A stretch of DNA of 64,000 nucleotides from Frondihabitans sp. PhB188 (GCF_003752365.1 NZ_RJUO01000002.1:558001-622000), one strand, 5' to 3'; counted from the first letter of the stretch, positions 54,022 to 62,826 are shown. Program-made: numbers and translations. The notes: generated by a model not told the origin, from the sequence alone.

Positions 54022-55334
54022 AGGCGGGTCGACTCCAGTCGGTTCTTCGAGGCCGAGGTGAGCCCGGCCGCCTTCGTGGTGCTCCGGGACGGAGCGGGTT
54101 CGCCATCGTGTCGAGGCAGGCAGATCGCCACGGCCATCAGTGCCGCCATCGAGCTCCACGCGAGGTAGTCGAAGGAGAACAACATCGTAGCCAGCGCGAG
54201 GATCAGGACGCGACCGGGCCGCGCGGCGGACGCGAAACCGGTCAGGAACGCTGCGATCAAGAGGCCCGCGCCGAGGACGCCGGTCGTAGCCAGGCTCGTC
54301 ACGAGCTGGTTGTCGACGTTCTGGAACCCCGTCTGCGGCAGAAGTCCGTTCGCATACAGTCCAGGCTCGCTTCCGGCGCCGTTGCCCAGAAGGACGTGCG
54401 CGAAGTCCTGGCCGAGGAGGCGCGGCACGGACTCGAGGGCGCCGGCGCGGTTCTCGTACGACCCCGACGACAGGAGCGTCGACACGGCATCGGCGATCAC
54501 GGGCAGGAAGACGGCAGCCCCGACCAGGCCGCCGAGCGCCACCACAGTCACCCGGAGCACCCGAGTCGACGCCTCAGACGACAGCACCAGGTAGGCGCCG
54601 CCGAGTGCCAGGGCGACGATGGCGCTCCGCGTCCCGGACAGCACCAGGCCGAGGCCGATCAGCGCGACTGCCGCGACACGGAGGAGAGACGCGTGCGCCG
54701 CCCACCGGACGCCGAGGGCGAGAGCGCCGACGAGCAGCACCACGGCATACGGGATCGGGTGCTCTGTCGTGCCCTGCACGCGCAGGGACGAACCGCCGAG
54801 AAGCTTGTTGGTGTCGTCGAAGAATGAGCCGTCTTCCGCGACGCGACGGCCCCACGGGATCGGCTCGCCGGTGACGAAGAACTCGATGGCGCCCAGCACG
54901 GCCTCGATCACCGCGAGCAGGCTCAGCCCGTCGAGCAAGACGGCGAGACCGCGGCGCTCCAGCCGGCCCGCTGCGAAGGCGAAGGCGATGGACACGACGC
55001 TGATCCGGACCACGAGATTCTGCGCCTCGGGGTTCATGGCCAGGGTCGTGACGACCATGACGGTGAAGAACGCGGCGAGGACGCCGAACGGAGCCCGACG
55101 GGAGTGCAGGGGTCGAGGCGACAGCAGCGCGGCGATCAGGACTGCGACCGTCGCGACGACCAGCGTGCCGTCGCGAATCGTCTCCGGGACGTTCCGCGAG
55201 GTGGCGCCGAAGAGGAGACCCACGCCGAGCGCCAGCGTGACGCCGAGCCGGGCGTCACGCGGCACGATCGTCGTGAGGGCGAGGCCGGCGAGGAGTGCGG
55301 CGAGCCCCAGCGCGGCGACGAGGAGCATCGTCAT
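54018..55334 (-). CDS. O-antigen ligase/polymerase-like membrane protein (Wzy-like)
   Basis: A 438-residue protein with about eleven to twelve helices and a longer extracellular loop (about 260-330, containing SSGSYENRAGALESVPRLL and GNGAGSEPGLYANGLLPQ), where the Wzy_C/O-antigen-ligase family has its active arginine and histidine residues. LSGTRSAIVALALGGAYL is a typical pre-loop helix. It would polymerise or ligate repeat units on the outside. ATG at 55334 overlaps the Wzx stop, and its stop overlaps the next glycosyltransferase start. Confidence 0.82.
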   Translation of the reverse strand: MTMLLVAALGLAALLAGLALTTIVPRDARLGVTLALGVGLLFGATSRNVPETIRDGTLVVATVAVLIAALLSPRPLHSRRAPFGVLAAFFTVMVVTTLAMNPEAQNLVVRISVVSIAFAFAAGRLERRGLAVLLDGLSLLAVIEAVLGAIEFFVTGEPIPWGRRVAEDGSFFDDTNKLLGGSSLRVQGTTEHPIPYAVVLLVGALALGVRWAAHASLLRVAAVALIGLGLVLSGTRSAIVALALGGAYLVLSSEASTRVLRVTVVALGGLVGAAVFLPVIADAVSTLLSSGSYENRAGALESVPRLLGQDFAHVLLGNGAGSEPGLYANGLLPQTGFQNVDNQLVTSLATTGVLGAGLLIAAFLTGFASAARPGRVLILALATMLFSFDYLAWSSMAALMAVAICLPRHDGEPAPSRSTTKAAGLTSASKNRLESTRL

Positions 55335-56542
55335 GCCGCCACCGCCCGCGCGTCGACCCGCGCCCGGAGCGCGAGGGCCTGGACGACGACGCCGGCCGTC
55401 TCCGCGACGACGAGCCCGGCGAGCGCGCCGGCCACTCCAGCCGACACGGCCCCGACCGGCACTCCGACGACCGCGACCGCAGCCGCCGCCACGGAGGCCC
55501 ACGTGGTCGTCCCGGCACGGTCGTCGGCCACCAGGGCCAGGCCCAGCCCGCGCGACAGCGAGATGACGGCGACGAGCACGCCGCCCCAGATCGCGGCGGC
55601 GGCCGAGAAGGTGACGACGCCGCTGAAGAGCCACGGGCTCAGCCACGGCATGGCGACGGCGAACACCAGCCCGGCCACGAGTCCGAGCGCGGCGTTGAGC
55701 CCGATCGACAGGCGGGCGCGCCGCACGCGATGGTGCCTCTCGGGGTGGCCGACCCACGCCTGCATGCGGTTCGGGACAGCTGCGAGCACGACGAGCCCCA
55801 TGCGCAGGGGCCGGTCGACGGCGCCGTATGCAGCGACGGCGGAGGGCGCTGCGAGCCCGACGAGCACGATGGGCAGCGACTTGTAGACAGTGGTGATCCC
55901 GCGACCGGCGAGCAGCACGCCCTGCTCCCGCAGGGTCTGGGGCACCGCAGCCCACGCCGGCCGTGACGGGGCTGCGGGCAGTCGACCGAGCCACACCGCC
56001 AGCGCCCAGCACGCCAGCACCCCGGCGAGCAGAGCGCCTCCGTAGACCTCGAGGGGTGCGCCGTCGGCGATGGCGAACGCGGCGAACAGCGTCAGCGCCA
56101 CGCGCGGCACCGTCTCGCACACCACGATCAGGACAGGCTGGCCGGTGCCGATGAAGTACCAGGTCGGGTTGAGGGAGGCGGCGACCACGGCGAATGCGAG
56201 CAGAGCTGCCGCCGGCCGATGGGAGTCGACGAGCGAGGCCGTGACGACCGAGGCCACCGGACCCAGCACGGCGACCGCGGCGAGCCTCGACGCGAAGGCT
56301 GCGTCGTAGAGGCCCAGCGCGCCAGCTCGATCACGGGCCACCCGCTGCGGACCGACGATGGTCCAGCCGAGCTCGGCGACGACCGACAGCGCCACTCCGA
56401 CGGCGAGCGCCACCGCGACGCTCGCCCAGCCGTCGGCACCCGCGGTGGAGGTGACTGCGGGGATCACGGCGAGCGGGGTCAGGCCGCCCAGGAGGGGCGC
56501 GAGCACGTAGAGGGCGATGTCGCGGAGCTGGCGGCGGGTCAC
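55331..56542 (-). CDS. Polysaccharide flippase-like membrane protein (Wzx/MATE-like)
   Basis: The 403-residue protein has twelve helices in the pattern of polysaccharide exporters. It includes SVVAELGWTIVGPQRVARDR, PTWYFIGTGQPVLIVVCETVPR and LPIVLVGLAAPSAVAAYGAV, in line with Wzx translocases. It would flip lipid-linked repeat units across the membrane. GTG at 56542 overlaps the upstream glycosyltransferase stop (GTGA). Confidence 0.78.
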   Translation of the reverse strand: MTRRQLRDIALYVLAPLLGGLTPLAVIPAVTSTAGADGWASVAVALAVGVALSVVAELGWTIVGPQRVARDRAGALGLYDAAFASRLAAVAVLGPVASVVTASLVDSHRPAAALLAFAVVAASLNPTWYFIGTGQPVLIVVCETVPRVALTLFAAFAIADGAPLEVYGGALLAGVLACWALAVWLGRLPAAPSRPAWAAVPQTLREQGVLLAGRGITTVYKSLPIVLVGLAAPSAVAAYGAVDRPLRMGLVVLAAVPNRMQAWVGHPERHHRVRRARLSIGLNAALGLVAGLVFAVAMPWLSPWLFSGVVTFSAAAAIWGGVLVAVISLSRGLGLALVADDRAGTTTWASVAAAAVAVVGVPVGAVSAGVAGALAGLVVAETAGVVVQALALRARVDARAVAA

Positions 56543-57660
56543 CGGCGCACCTCGCTCACCCAGTCGCCGAGGGGTGCGAAGCGGGCCCAGACGTGCTCCT
56601 CGACGAGCACGCTGGCGCGAGGTGCGACGGGCGACGGGCTGAGCGGGACTCGGGAGAGAGCCTCCGCGAGCGCCTGGGCCGAGCCCGGCTCGGTCTCGAC
56701 GAGCAGCTCGCGCACCGCGGGCGGCACATCGGCGAGCGCCTCTCCGGCCTGCGTGACGACAGTGCGACCGCAGGCGAGCCCCTGCCAGACCTTGTTGGCC
56801 ACGACCGAGCGGGCCTTGTCGGAGTCTCCGAAGACGCCCAGCACCACGGTCGCGTCGGCGATACGGTCGGCGAGCTCCGCCTCGGGCACGGGGTCGCAGA
56901 ACGTCGCGCGGGGCGACCAGGCGCTCGCGGCGACCCGGTCCTCGAAAGCCTCGCGTCGTGCCCCGCTGCCGAGGAAGGTCACCTCGAAGTCGCGTCGGCC
57001 GTGCAGCTCGTCGAGGGCCTCCGCGACCAGGTCGAGCCCGTGGAGCGGGATGTAGTTGCCGTAGTAGAGGATGCGGAGGCGGGAGGTCGGCGACGGCGGG
57101 CGGTGGACGGCCCAGGCGGGGGCGCCGACGGGGAGGGGGAGGACGCGGATGTGCGCGCTCCTGCGGGACACAGCCCTGCGGAACACAGCCCTGCGCGGTA
57201 CAACCCCGCGCCGTTGCGACGCCCGGACCTCGGTGTCGATGAGGAAGAGGTCGGCCGCCGCAAGGGCCCGTCGATCGGCAGCCGCGAGACGGCGGGCACG
57301 CCGGGACTCTGGGCGGACGGAGCCCCAATCGCCGACTGCCGTCTCGTGCAGGCCGACGAATCCGTCGACGATAATGCGCGCCCGGCGGAGGCGCGCGACG
57401 ACACGGACAAGTGGGGCGTGGGTGAGCCGGAACTCGGACAGGAGGATGATCGCCGCACCGTTCGAGCCTTGCCACAGGCCAGTCAGGTCGGCCAGGGCCC
57501 GCCGGACCCGGCCGCCCGACCTCGCTCGCTCGACCACCCGGACCTCGACGCCGTCCAGGGACTCCAGGTAGCGACGAATTCGTGAATTGCGCGGGTACGC
57601 ACGATCGTGGACGCCGTACTGGAGCACTCGAAGCGGCGAACTCACCGGTTGATCTCGCAT
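56539..57660 (-). CDS. Glycosyltransferase, first gene of polysaccharide arm 2
   Basis: A 373-residue GT-B glycosyltransferase. The C-terminal half has LRILYYGNYIPLHGLDLVAEAL, FEVTFLGSGARREAFE, VVLGVFGDSDKARSVVANK and VWQGLACGRTVVTQAG. An arginine-rich insertion near 167-190 (RRAVFRRAVSRRSAH) is encoded by short imperfect DNA repeats at about 57165-57220, perhaps recent slippage. ATG at 57660 has a weak ribosome site; in-frame TTG (57714) and GTG (57711) also exist but fall before the predicted transcription start. Confidence 0.78.
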   Translation of the reverse strand: MRDQPVSSPLRVLQYGVHDRAYPRNSRIRRYLESLDGVEVRVVERARSGGRVRRALADLTGLWQGSNGAAIILLSEFRLTHAPLVRVVARLRRARIIVDGFVGLHETAVGDWGSVRPESRRARRLAAADRRALAAADLFLIDTEVRASQRRGVVPRRAVFRRAVSRRSAHIRVLPLPVGAPAWAVHRPPSPTSRLRILYYGNYIPLHGLDLVAEALDELHGRRDFEVTFLGSGARREAFEDRVAASAWSPRATFCDPVPEAELADRIADATVVLGVFGDSDKARSVVANKVWQGLACGRTVVTQAGEALADVPPAVRELLVETEPGSAQALAEALSRVPLSPSPVAPRASVLVEEHVWARFAPLGDWVSEVRR

Positions 57661-57714
57661 TCTCGACCGGTCGGGCTCGGTCGTTCGGTTGGCGACCCTG
57701 CGTCGCTTCACCAA

Positions 57715-57742
57715 ATCTAATGCAAAATATCACATCCGGCAA
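57715..57742 (-). promoter_or_regulatory. Promoter of polysaccharide arm 2
   Basis: On the minus strand TTGCCG (57737-57742) and TTAGAT (57715-57720) have a 16-base AT-rich spacer containing TGTGATAT, which echoes the ATATCACA in the promoter region of arm 1. The predicted start is near 57708, about 48 bases before the chosen ATG. Confidence 0.5.
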
Positions 57743-57756
57743 GGGTGGTTCAGGTG

Positions 57757-58167
57757 CTATTGGAGGTGCGCGAGCGCCTCGGGGTCGGAGTCGTTCAGGA
57801 ACGTCGTCAGACGAGTGACCTCCTCGGTCTCGCCGATGGCCGTGGCGCCGCGACGCAGTGCGAACAGCGACCGGAGGACACCGCGATTCGGCTCGTGCGC
57901 CCACGGCACAGGGCCCTGGCCGCGCCAGCCGGCCTTGCGGAGCGAGTCGAGTCCGCGGTGATAGCCGACGCGCGCATAGGCGTACGCCTCGAGGTCACGC
58001 CCGCCGGCCGCTGCCGCCTCGTCGGAGAGGAGAGCCCAGGCGAGCGACGACGACGGATGCGCGGTCACGATCTCGACCAGTGGCGTGCCGGCCTCGAGCG
58101 CGGCGAGCACGTCGGGTTCAGCGGGGAGGAGCGTCTCGGGAATGCCGAGCAGGTTCGTGGAGGACAT
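57757..58167 (-). CDS. DUF3151 family protein
   Basis: A 136-residue actinobacterial protein. It contains LLGIPETLLPAEPDVLAAL, VTAHPSSSLAWALLSDEA, AYAYARVGYHRGLDSLRKAGW and GPVPWAHEPNRGVLRSLFAL, the standard DUF3151 pattern. Function unknown; the helical repeats resemble TPR-like packing. ATG at 58167 lies six bases after TAGCGT, so leaderless. Confidence 0.9.
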   Translation of the reverse strand: MSSTNLLGIPETLLPAEPDVLAALEAGTPLVEIVTAHPSSSLAWALLSDEAAAAGGRDLEAYAYARVGYHRGLDSLRKAGWRGQGPVPWAHEPNRGVLRSLFALRRGATAIGETEEVTRLTTFLNDSDPEALAHLQ

Positions 58168-58192
58168 GAGGCAACGCTAGCGGCGGCGGCTG

Positions 58193-58879
58193 TCAGAACT
58201 TCACGTGCTGCAGTACCCAGGCGTGCATGACGACCGCGGCGGCGGCCGAAGCGTTGATGCTCCGAGTCGAGCCGAACTGGACGATCTCGAGCACGGCGTC
58301 GGAGGCCGCGATCGCCTCGGGCGACAGGCCCGGCCCCTCCTGACCGAACAGCAGCACGCACTCCGCCGGGAGGTCGTACGTCTCGATCGGCACAGAGCCG
58401 TCGACGTTGTCGATGGCGAGCACGGGGATGCCGCGCTCCCTCGTCCAGGCGATGAAGGTCTCGACGTCCGGGTGGTTCACGACGTGCTGATACCGGTCGG
58501 TCACCATCGCGCCGCGCTTGTTCCAGCGGCGGCGGCCGATGATGTGGACGGTGTCGGCCGCGAAGGCGTTGGCGCTGCGCACGATCGAGCCGATGTTGAG
58601 GTCGTGCTGCCAGTTCTCGATCGCCACGTGGAACGGGTGCCGATGGGCGTCGATGTCAGCGACGATCGCCTCCATCGACCAGTACCGGTAGCGGTCGATG
58701 ACGTTGCGCGTGTCGCCCTCGTCGAGCAGCTTCGGGTCGAAGCGCGGATCGTCGGGGCGCTCGCCCGCCCACGGACCGACACCGTGCGTCGTCTGCTCGG
58801 GGCTGGTGGTCCGCTCCGGGCTGGTCGTTCTCTCGGGACTGGTCGTTCTCTCCGGGCTGGCCTCGGGCTGTTCGGTCAC
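58193..58879 (-). CDS. SpoU/TrmH-family RNA 2'-O-methyltransferase
   Basis: The 228-residue protein has the SPOUT knot. Characteristic stretches are IENWQHDLNIGSIVRSANAF, LLFGQEGPGLSPEAIAAS and QFGSTRSINASAAAAVVMHAW, carrying motifs 1 to 3 with the Asn/Arg and SAM-binding loop. It probably methylates a ribose in tRNA or rRNA. The N-terminal 32 residues are an unusual repeat (TTSPER, four times), encoded by 18-base tandem repeats. GTG at 58879 follows GAGACT by six bases. Confidence 0.88.
   Translation of the reverse strand: MTEQPEASPERTTSPERTTSPERTTSPEQTTHGVGPWAGERPDDPRFDPKLLDEGDTRNVIDRYRYWSMEAIVADIDAHRHPFHVAIENWQHDLNIGSIVRSANAFAADTVHIIGRRRWNKRGAMVTDRYQHVVNHPDVETFIAWTRERGIPVLAIDNVDGSVPIETYDLPAECVLLFGQEGPGLSPEAIAASDAVLEIVQFGSTRSINASAAAAVVMHAWVLQHVKF
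58795..58866. repeat. Four 18-base tandem repeats in the N-terminal coding region of the SpoU gene
   Basis: Units start at 58795, 58813, 58831 and 58849, with consensus close to CTCCGGGCTGGTCGTTC. They encode TTSPER on the minus strand. Being a multiple of three, copy number changes would keep the frame. Confidence 0.8.
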
Positions 58880-58909
58880 GGCCTCAGTCTCGCAGTAACC
58901 ACCTCCCGC

Positions 58910-58915
58910 TACTCT
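58910..58915 (+). promoter_or_regulatory. -10 box of HAD gene
   Basis: TACTCT is six bases before ATG at 58922; leaderless start predicted. Confidence 0.5.
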
Positions 58916-58921
58916 TCGACT

Positions 58922-59758
58922 ATGCCTTCAGCCACAGCCTCCGCGACGCGCGACGAGATCGAATGCTGGCTCACCGACATGGACGGCGTCCTCGTCCACG
59001 AGAACCAGGCGCTGCCCGGCGCCGCCGACCTGATCCGGCAGTGGCAGAACGCGGGCACGCCGTACCTCGTCCTGACCAACAACTCGATCTTCACGCCCCG
59101 CGACCTCTCGGCCCGCCTCCGGGCGTCCGGCCTCGAAGTGCCCGAAGACCGCATCTGGACCTCGGCTCTCGCCACCGCCGACTTCTGCCGCTCGCAGATG
59201 CCGGGCGGCTCGGCCTTCGTCATCGGCGAAGCCGGCATGACCACGGCCCTCCACGAGGCCGGCTTCATCATGACCGAGACCGCGCCCGACTACGTCGTCG
59301 TCGGCGAGACGCGCAACTACTCGTTCGAGGCGATCACGAAGGCGGCCCGTCTCATCATGGGCGGCGCGCGTTTCATCGTCACGAATCCCGACGCCACCGG
59401 CCCCAGCGCCGAGGGCATCCTGCCTGCGACCGGCGCCATCGCGGCCATGATCACGAAGGTCACGGGCAAGGAGCCCTACGTCGTCGGCAAGCCGAACCCG
59501 ATGATGTTCCGATCGGCGATGAACAGGATCGGCGCCCACTCCGAGAACACGGCCATGATCGGCGACCGCATGGACACCGACATCATCGCCGGCATCGAGG
59601 CGGGCCTTCACACCATCCTCGTGATGACCGGGATCAGCGACCAGGCCGAGATCGACCGCTACCCGTTCCGTCCGACCGAGATCCTGGCCGGGGTGCACGA
59701 GCTGGTCCGCACCGAGCCTGTCGCGTACGACCTCGGTGACGCCGACGGCAACCTCTGA
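58922..59758 (+). CDS. HAD-superfamily IIA phosphatase (NagD-like)
   Basis: A 278-residue HAD hydrolase with a type IIA cap. Motif I is CWLTDMDGVLVHENQ, with the nucleophile and acid aspartates; motif II is VLTNNS; the lysine motif is VVGKPNPMMF; motif IV is MIGDRMDTDIIAG. Relatives dephosphorylate small sugar phosphates or nucleotides (NagD, PNPase-type). It is a single-gene unit followed by a strong terminator. Confidence 0.9.
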   Translation: MPSATASATRDEIECWLTDMDGVLVHENQALPGAADLIRQWQNAGTPYLVLTNNSIFTPRDLSARLRASGLEVPEDRIWTSALATADFCRSQMPGGSAFVIGEAGMTTALHEAGFIMTETAPDYVVVGETRNYSFEAITKAARLIMGGARFIVTNPDATGPSAEGILPATGAIAAMITKVTGKEPYVVGKPNPMMFRSAMNRIGAHSENTAMIGDRMDTDIIAGIEAGLHTILVMTGISDQAEIDRYPFRPTEILAGVHELVRTEPVAYDLGDADGNL

Positions 59759-59795
59759 CGTTCTCACGAGCGCCCAGCGTCACTCCGCGGCCGCC

Positions 59796-59849
59796 GAGGG
59801 GTCGCTCGTTGCTGCCGCCGGTCGCCGCGGCGACAACGAGCGACTCCTC
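59796..59849. terminator. Bidirectional terminator between HAD gene and septum-formation-domain gene
   Basis: GAGGGGTCGCTCGTTG (59796-59811) pairs with CAACGAGCGACTCCTC (59834-59849), 16 pairs with one wobble. The loop holds the perfect palindrome GTCGCCG-CGGCGAC (59821-59834). It separates convergent genes. Confidence 0.75.
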
Positions 59850-59871
59850 ACCGGGGGGCGGTCTTGCTGCG

Positions 59872-62826
59872 CTAGGGCGCCAGGTCGCTCGCGATCGCCT
59901 GACCGCCAGCACGGCTGGCGAAGCAGTAGTAGTCGCGCGCGCCCGCGGCCCATTCGGCCGCTGTCGACGGGTAGCTGTCTGAGATCTGCAGGTCGGTGTA
60001 GGCCTGCGCCGCGCTGATGTTGATCGCGGTCGACTTCTGGCACGCGCCCGAGACCTGAGCCTGCAGCGCGTCCGAGCCCGGGTACGTCGAGCCGGCGGCT
60101 CCGTCGAGCTTGCCGGTCGACACGAGCTGGGCGACGTGCGACCCCCCGCAGTCGACGACGTCGTACGTCGTCTGCCACGCGTTGGTGAACGCCGAGAGGC
60201 ACTCGCCCCCGGTGAGCTCGTTCCACGGGTGGGTGCCTGGCGCAGCCTGGCCAGCCGTCGCGGTCTTCGTCGGAGCCGGACTCGACGACGGACTCGGGCT
60301 CGTCTTCGTCGTGGCCGAGGGCGTCGACGTCGTCGACGCGACGGGAGCCGGCGCAGGAGCCGATGTCCCGCCGGTGGCGATCGTGCGACCGAAGAAGAAG
60401 AGCACGGCGAGCACGACCAGGAACGCCACGATGATCCCGACGAACAGCCACGGTCGTCGACTTCCGCCGCGGACCGGACTGCCGGGGTCGGCGTCGATGG
60501 GCGGAGCCATGCTGCTCGCCGCAGGAGACGCGTAGCCGCCCGGCGCAGCGCTGGCCCAGGCGGCGGGGACGTTCTTCGGGTCGATGGGCGTGACCACACG
60601 CCCGGTGGCCCCGCCGTACGACGGGGTCAGTCCGGGGACGACCGCGGTCGGAGCGGCGTCGGCCGACGCTGCGGTCGAGGACTCGCTGGAGGGACGATCG
60701 GCGACGGCCGGCAGCGCGATAGTCGCCGCGGATTCTGCGGGCTCAGCCTTGGTGGGCTCCAACTGGGCAGGCTCCGAGGCGGCGCTCTCCAACCCGGCAG
60801 GCTCCGAGACGGCAGATGGCAGGTCGGTCGAGCCCGGCGGCGTGTACGCGACCGTCGGAGTCTCCGCCCAGGAGCTACCCCCGGCAGACGCCTCGGGCTC
60901 AGCCGCGAACGGCGGCGTGTAGGCGACGGTCGGAGTCTCGGCGCCGGTCGGAGTCTGGGGGCCGGTCGGAGTCTGGGGGCCGGTCGGAGTCTGGGCGCCG
61001 GAGGCAGCTGCGACGAGCGGCTGGTCCTCCTCCAGCGCCGACGACTCGGGTGAGGCATCCTGCGACGATGCCGACTCCTCCGATGGCATGATCCAGGCCT
61101 GCGTCGCCGTGTCGTCAAAGCTCGCCTCGGGTCCCGGCGCGCTGTCCGGCTCGCCGAAGAGCGCGGCCATCGCGTCGACGTCGTCCGTCTCGTCGCCGTC
61201 GGAGCCGGCCGGCTCAGAGGCGGGCGCAGGAACGTCCGACTCCCCCGACGCGTACCCGTCGTCCGTGCCGGAGAGGTCCCACACCGGCGAGCCACCCGCG
61301 GGTGCGGGGTCGTCGTCGCTCAGCGACCAGACGACGGCGGGCGCGGCCTCGGCCGCGGCGTCGGCGGGCGCGCCGCTGAATGGAGGCGTCGCCTCGTCCC
61401 GCGCCCCCTGGGGGCCATCGTCGTCGCCGTCGTTGATGCTCCACGCCATCGTGGGCGTGGGATCGACCGTCCCGGCGGGGGTGTCGTCGACCTCGAGCGG
61501 AATCGCATCGGCGGCGCGCACGGCGTCGTGGTCGACCACCGGCCGGGCGGCGGCGACCTCGGTGTCGAGAGCGATCGGATCGACCGGCACCACGTCGTCG
61601 GGCACCTCGGGCGCCATCGGCACACCATGGACGTCTGACGCGTCGATGGAAGCGGTGGCCGGCGACGCGATGTCGGCCCAGTTGAAGCTGGTCGGCTCGG
61701 CGGTCGGCGGCACTGCATCGGCCGGAACGGCGATGAGCTCCGTGAACGAGGCGGCAGGCGCGACAGGCGCGGCGCTCGGCTCGGAGGCCGCAGCCACAGG
61801 AGCGATGGGTCCAGCCGGGGCGGCGACCGCACCGGGTGCGTCGGTCTCGACCGAAGCGTCAGTATCGACCGAAGCGTCAGTATCCATTGAAGCGTCAGTA
61901 TCCACTGAAGCGTCAGGCACCGCCCCGAAGACAGCCCCGAATGCGGCCGTCGGCGTCTCGCCTGCACTGTCGTGGCGCGGCAGAGCGTCAGCGTCGAGGG
62001 CTGGCTGCTCGGCCGTCAGGCTCGACGGACTGGCGGCATCGGAGAGGGGCTCGTCGCCGGACTGACCGCGGAGGGTCGACAGGTCGAGGGCCATCGGATG
62101 CGGAGACGTGGGAGGCTCGGTCGAGGGGGCAGGAGCGTCGAGTCCCGGCGCATCCTCCGACGCCTCGCGCGGCGCTTCGGACGATGAGACGGCGGCCGCC
62201 GTGAACATCGGCTCTGCCACGAGAGGCGTCACGGGCGCCGGCCGAGGCTCCGCATCGGGCGCCGGCGCAGTCGGTGATGCCTCGGGCGCCGTCGCACTCG
62301 GTGATGCCCCGGGCTCGACCGGCGAGGGCACCGGCGAGGAACCCGCCGGTGCCGAGGGCGAACCGGACGGAACAGCAGGCGAGCCCGCCGAAGCCGCACG
62401 TGAATCCGCCGCGGCGTCCGGAGCCGTCCCCGGGCTCAGGGGCTCAGTCGACGAATCGACGCGGGCCGAATGGCGCGGCGGCCGTGGCTCGCCGAAGAAC
62501 GACTCGGCACTGGGAAGCCGCCGGGGCAGGATCTGGATGGTCTGGTAGGTCTCGGGGTCACCCGACTCGGGTGATGCCGACGGTGACGAGACGGAGGGCG
62601 CCTGTCCCGACGCCGACTGCCCCGACGCCGGAGAACTCGACGCCGAAGAACCCGACGGCACTGAGTCGGGCGCCACCGGCAGGGCCCGGCGCCCCGACGT
62701 CGGAGACCCGGGAACGGGAGAATCAGGTGCAGGAGACCCCTGCCCCGGCACTTCACGCGCAGACTCGCCGTCGGGCCCCGGCGTGGAACGCGGGGGCTGC
62801 TCGTCGGGACTGCGCTCGTCGCTCAC
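59872..62826 (-). CDS. Very long disordered membrane protein with C-terminal septum-formation-type domain
   Basis: Of 984 residues, the first 785 or so are Pro/Ser/Ala/Glu/Asp-rich and predicted disordered, with internal repeats (DASVDT four times; TPTGPQ/TPTVAY several times). One membrane helix follows (about 790-815, LFVGIIVAFLVVLAVLFFF), then a Ser/Thr/Pro linker and an extracellular domain of about 130 residues with GGECLSAFTNAW, YDVVDCGGSHVAQLV, GACQKSTAI and ARDYYCFASRAGG. The paired cysteines and CxxxH pattern match the actinobacterial septum formation (Septum_form) family. GTG at 62826 overlaps the pyrE stop. The role is unknown; a link to cell division is suggested only by the domain name. 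Confidence 0.7.
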   Translation of the reverse strand: MSDERSPDEQPPRSTPGPDGESAREVPGQGSPAPDSPVPGSPTSGRRALPVAPDSVPSGSSASSSPASGQSASGQAPSVSSPSASPESGDPETYQTIQILPRRLPSAESFFGEPRPPRHSARVDSSTEPLSPGTAPDAAADSRAASAGSPAVPSGSPSAPAGSSPVPSPVEPGASPSATAPEASPTAPAPDAEPRPAPVTPLVAEPMFTAAAVSSSEAPREASEDAPGLDAPAPSTEPPTSPHPMALDLSTLRGQSGDEPLSDAASPSSLTAEQPALDADALPRHDSAGETPTAAFGAVFGAVPDASVDTDASMDTDASVDTDASVETDAPGAVAAPAGPIAPVAAASEPSAAPVAPAASFTELIAVPADAVPPTAEPTSFNWADIASPATASIDASDVHGVPMAPEVPDDVVPVDPIALDTEVAAARPVVDHDAVRAADAIPLEVDDTPAGTVDPTPTMAWSINDGDDDGPQGARDEATPPFSGAPADAAAEAAPAVVWSLSDDDPAPAGGSPVWDLSGTDDGYASGESDVPAPASEPAGSDGDETDDVDAMAALFGEPDSAPGPEASFDDTATQAWIMPSEESASSQDASPESSALEEDQPLVAAASGAQTPTGPQTPTGPQTPTGAETPTVAYTPPFAAEPEASAGGSSWAETPTVAYTPPGSTDLPSAVSEPAGLESAASEPAQLEPTKAEPAESAATIALPAVADRPSSESSTAASADAAPTAVVPGLTPSYGGATGRVVTPIDPKNVPAAWASAAPGGYASPAASSMAPPIDADPGSPVRGGSRRPWLFVGIIVAFLVVLAVLFFFGRTIATGGTSAPAPAPVASTTSTPSATTKTSPSPSSSPAPTKTATAGQAAPGTHPWNELTGGECLSAFTNAWQTTYDVVDCGGSHVAQLVSTGKLDGAAGSTYPGSDALQAQVSGACQKSTAINISAAQAYTDLQISDSYPSTAAEWAAGARDYYCFASRAGGQAIASDLAP
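60926..60997. repeat. 18-base tandem repeats in the disordered-protein gene (copy set 1)
   Basis: Four units with consensus CCGGTCGGAGTCTGGGGG start at 60926, 60944, 60962 and 60980. They encode the TPTGPQ-type hexapeptide in the minus-strand protein. Confidence 0.85.
61853..61917. repeat. 18-base tandem repeats in the disordered-protein gene (copy set 2)
   Basis: Units GAAGCGTCAGTATCGACC-like start at 61853, 61871 and 61889, with a partial one at 61907. They encode DTDASV/M repeats and have lower GC than the rest of the gene. Confidence 0.85.

Noticed and set aside
48476-57660. Polysaccharide locus as a transferred island
   Set aside because: Only short promoter stretches are AT-richer; the genes have the same base and codon use as the flanks, and no mobility genes or tRNA are present.
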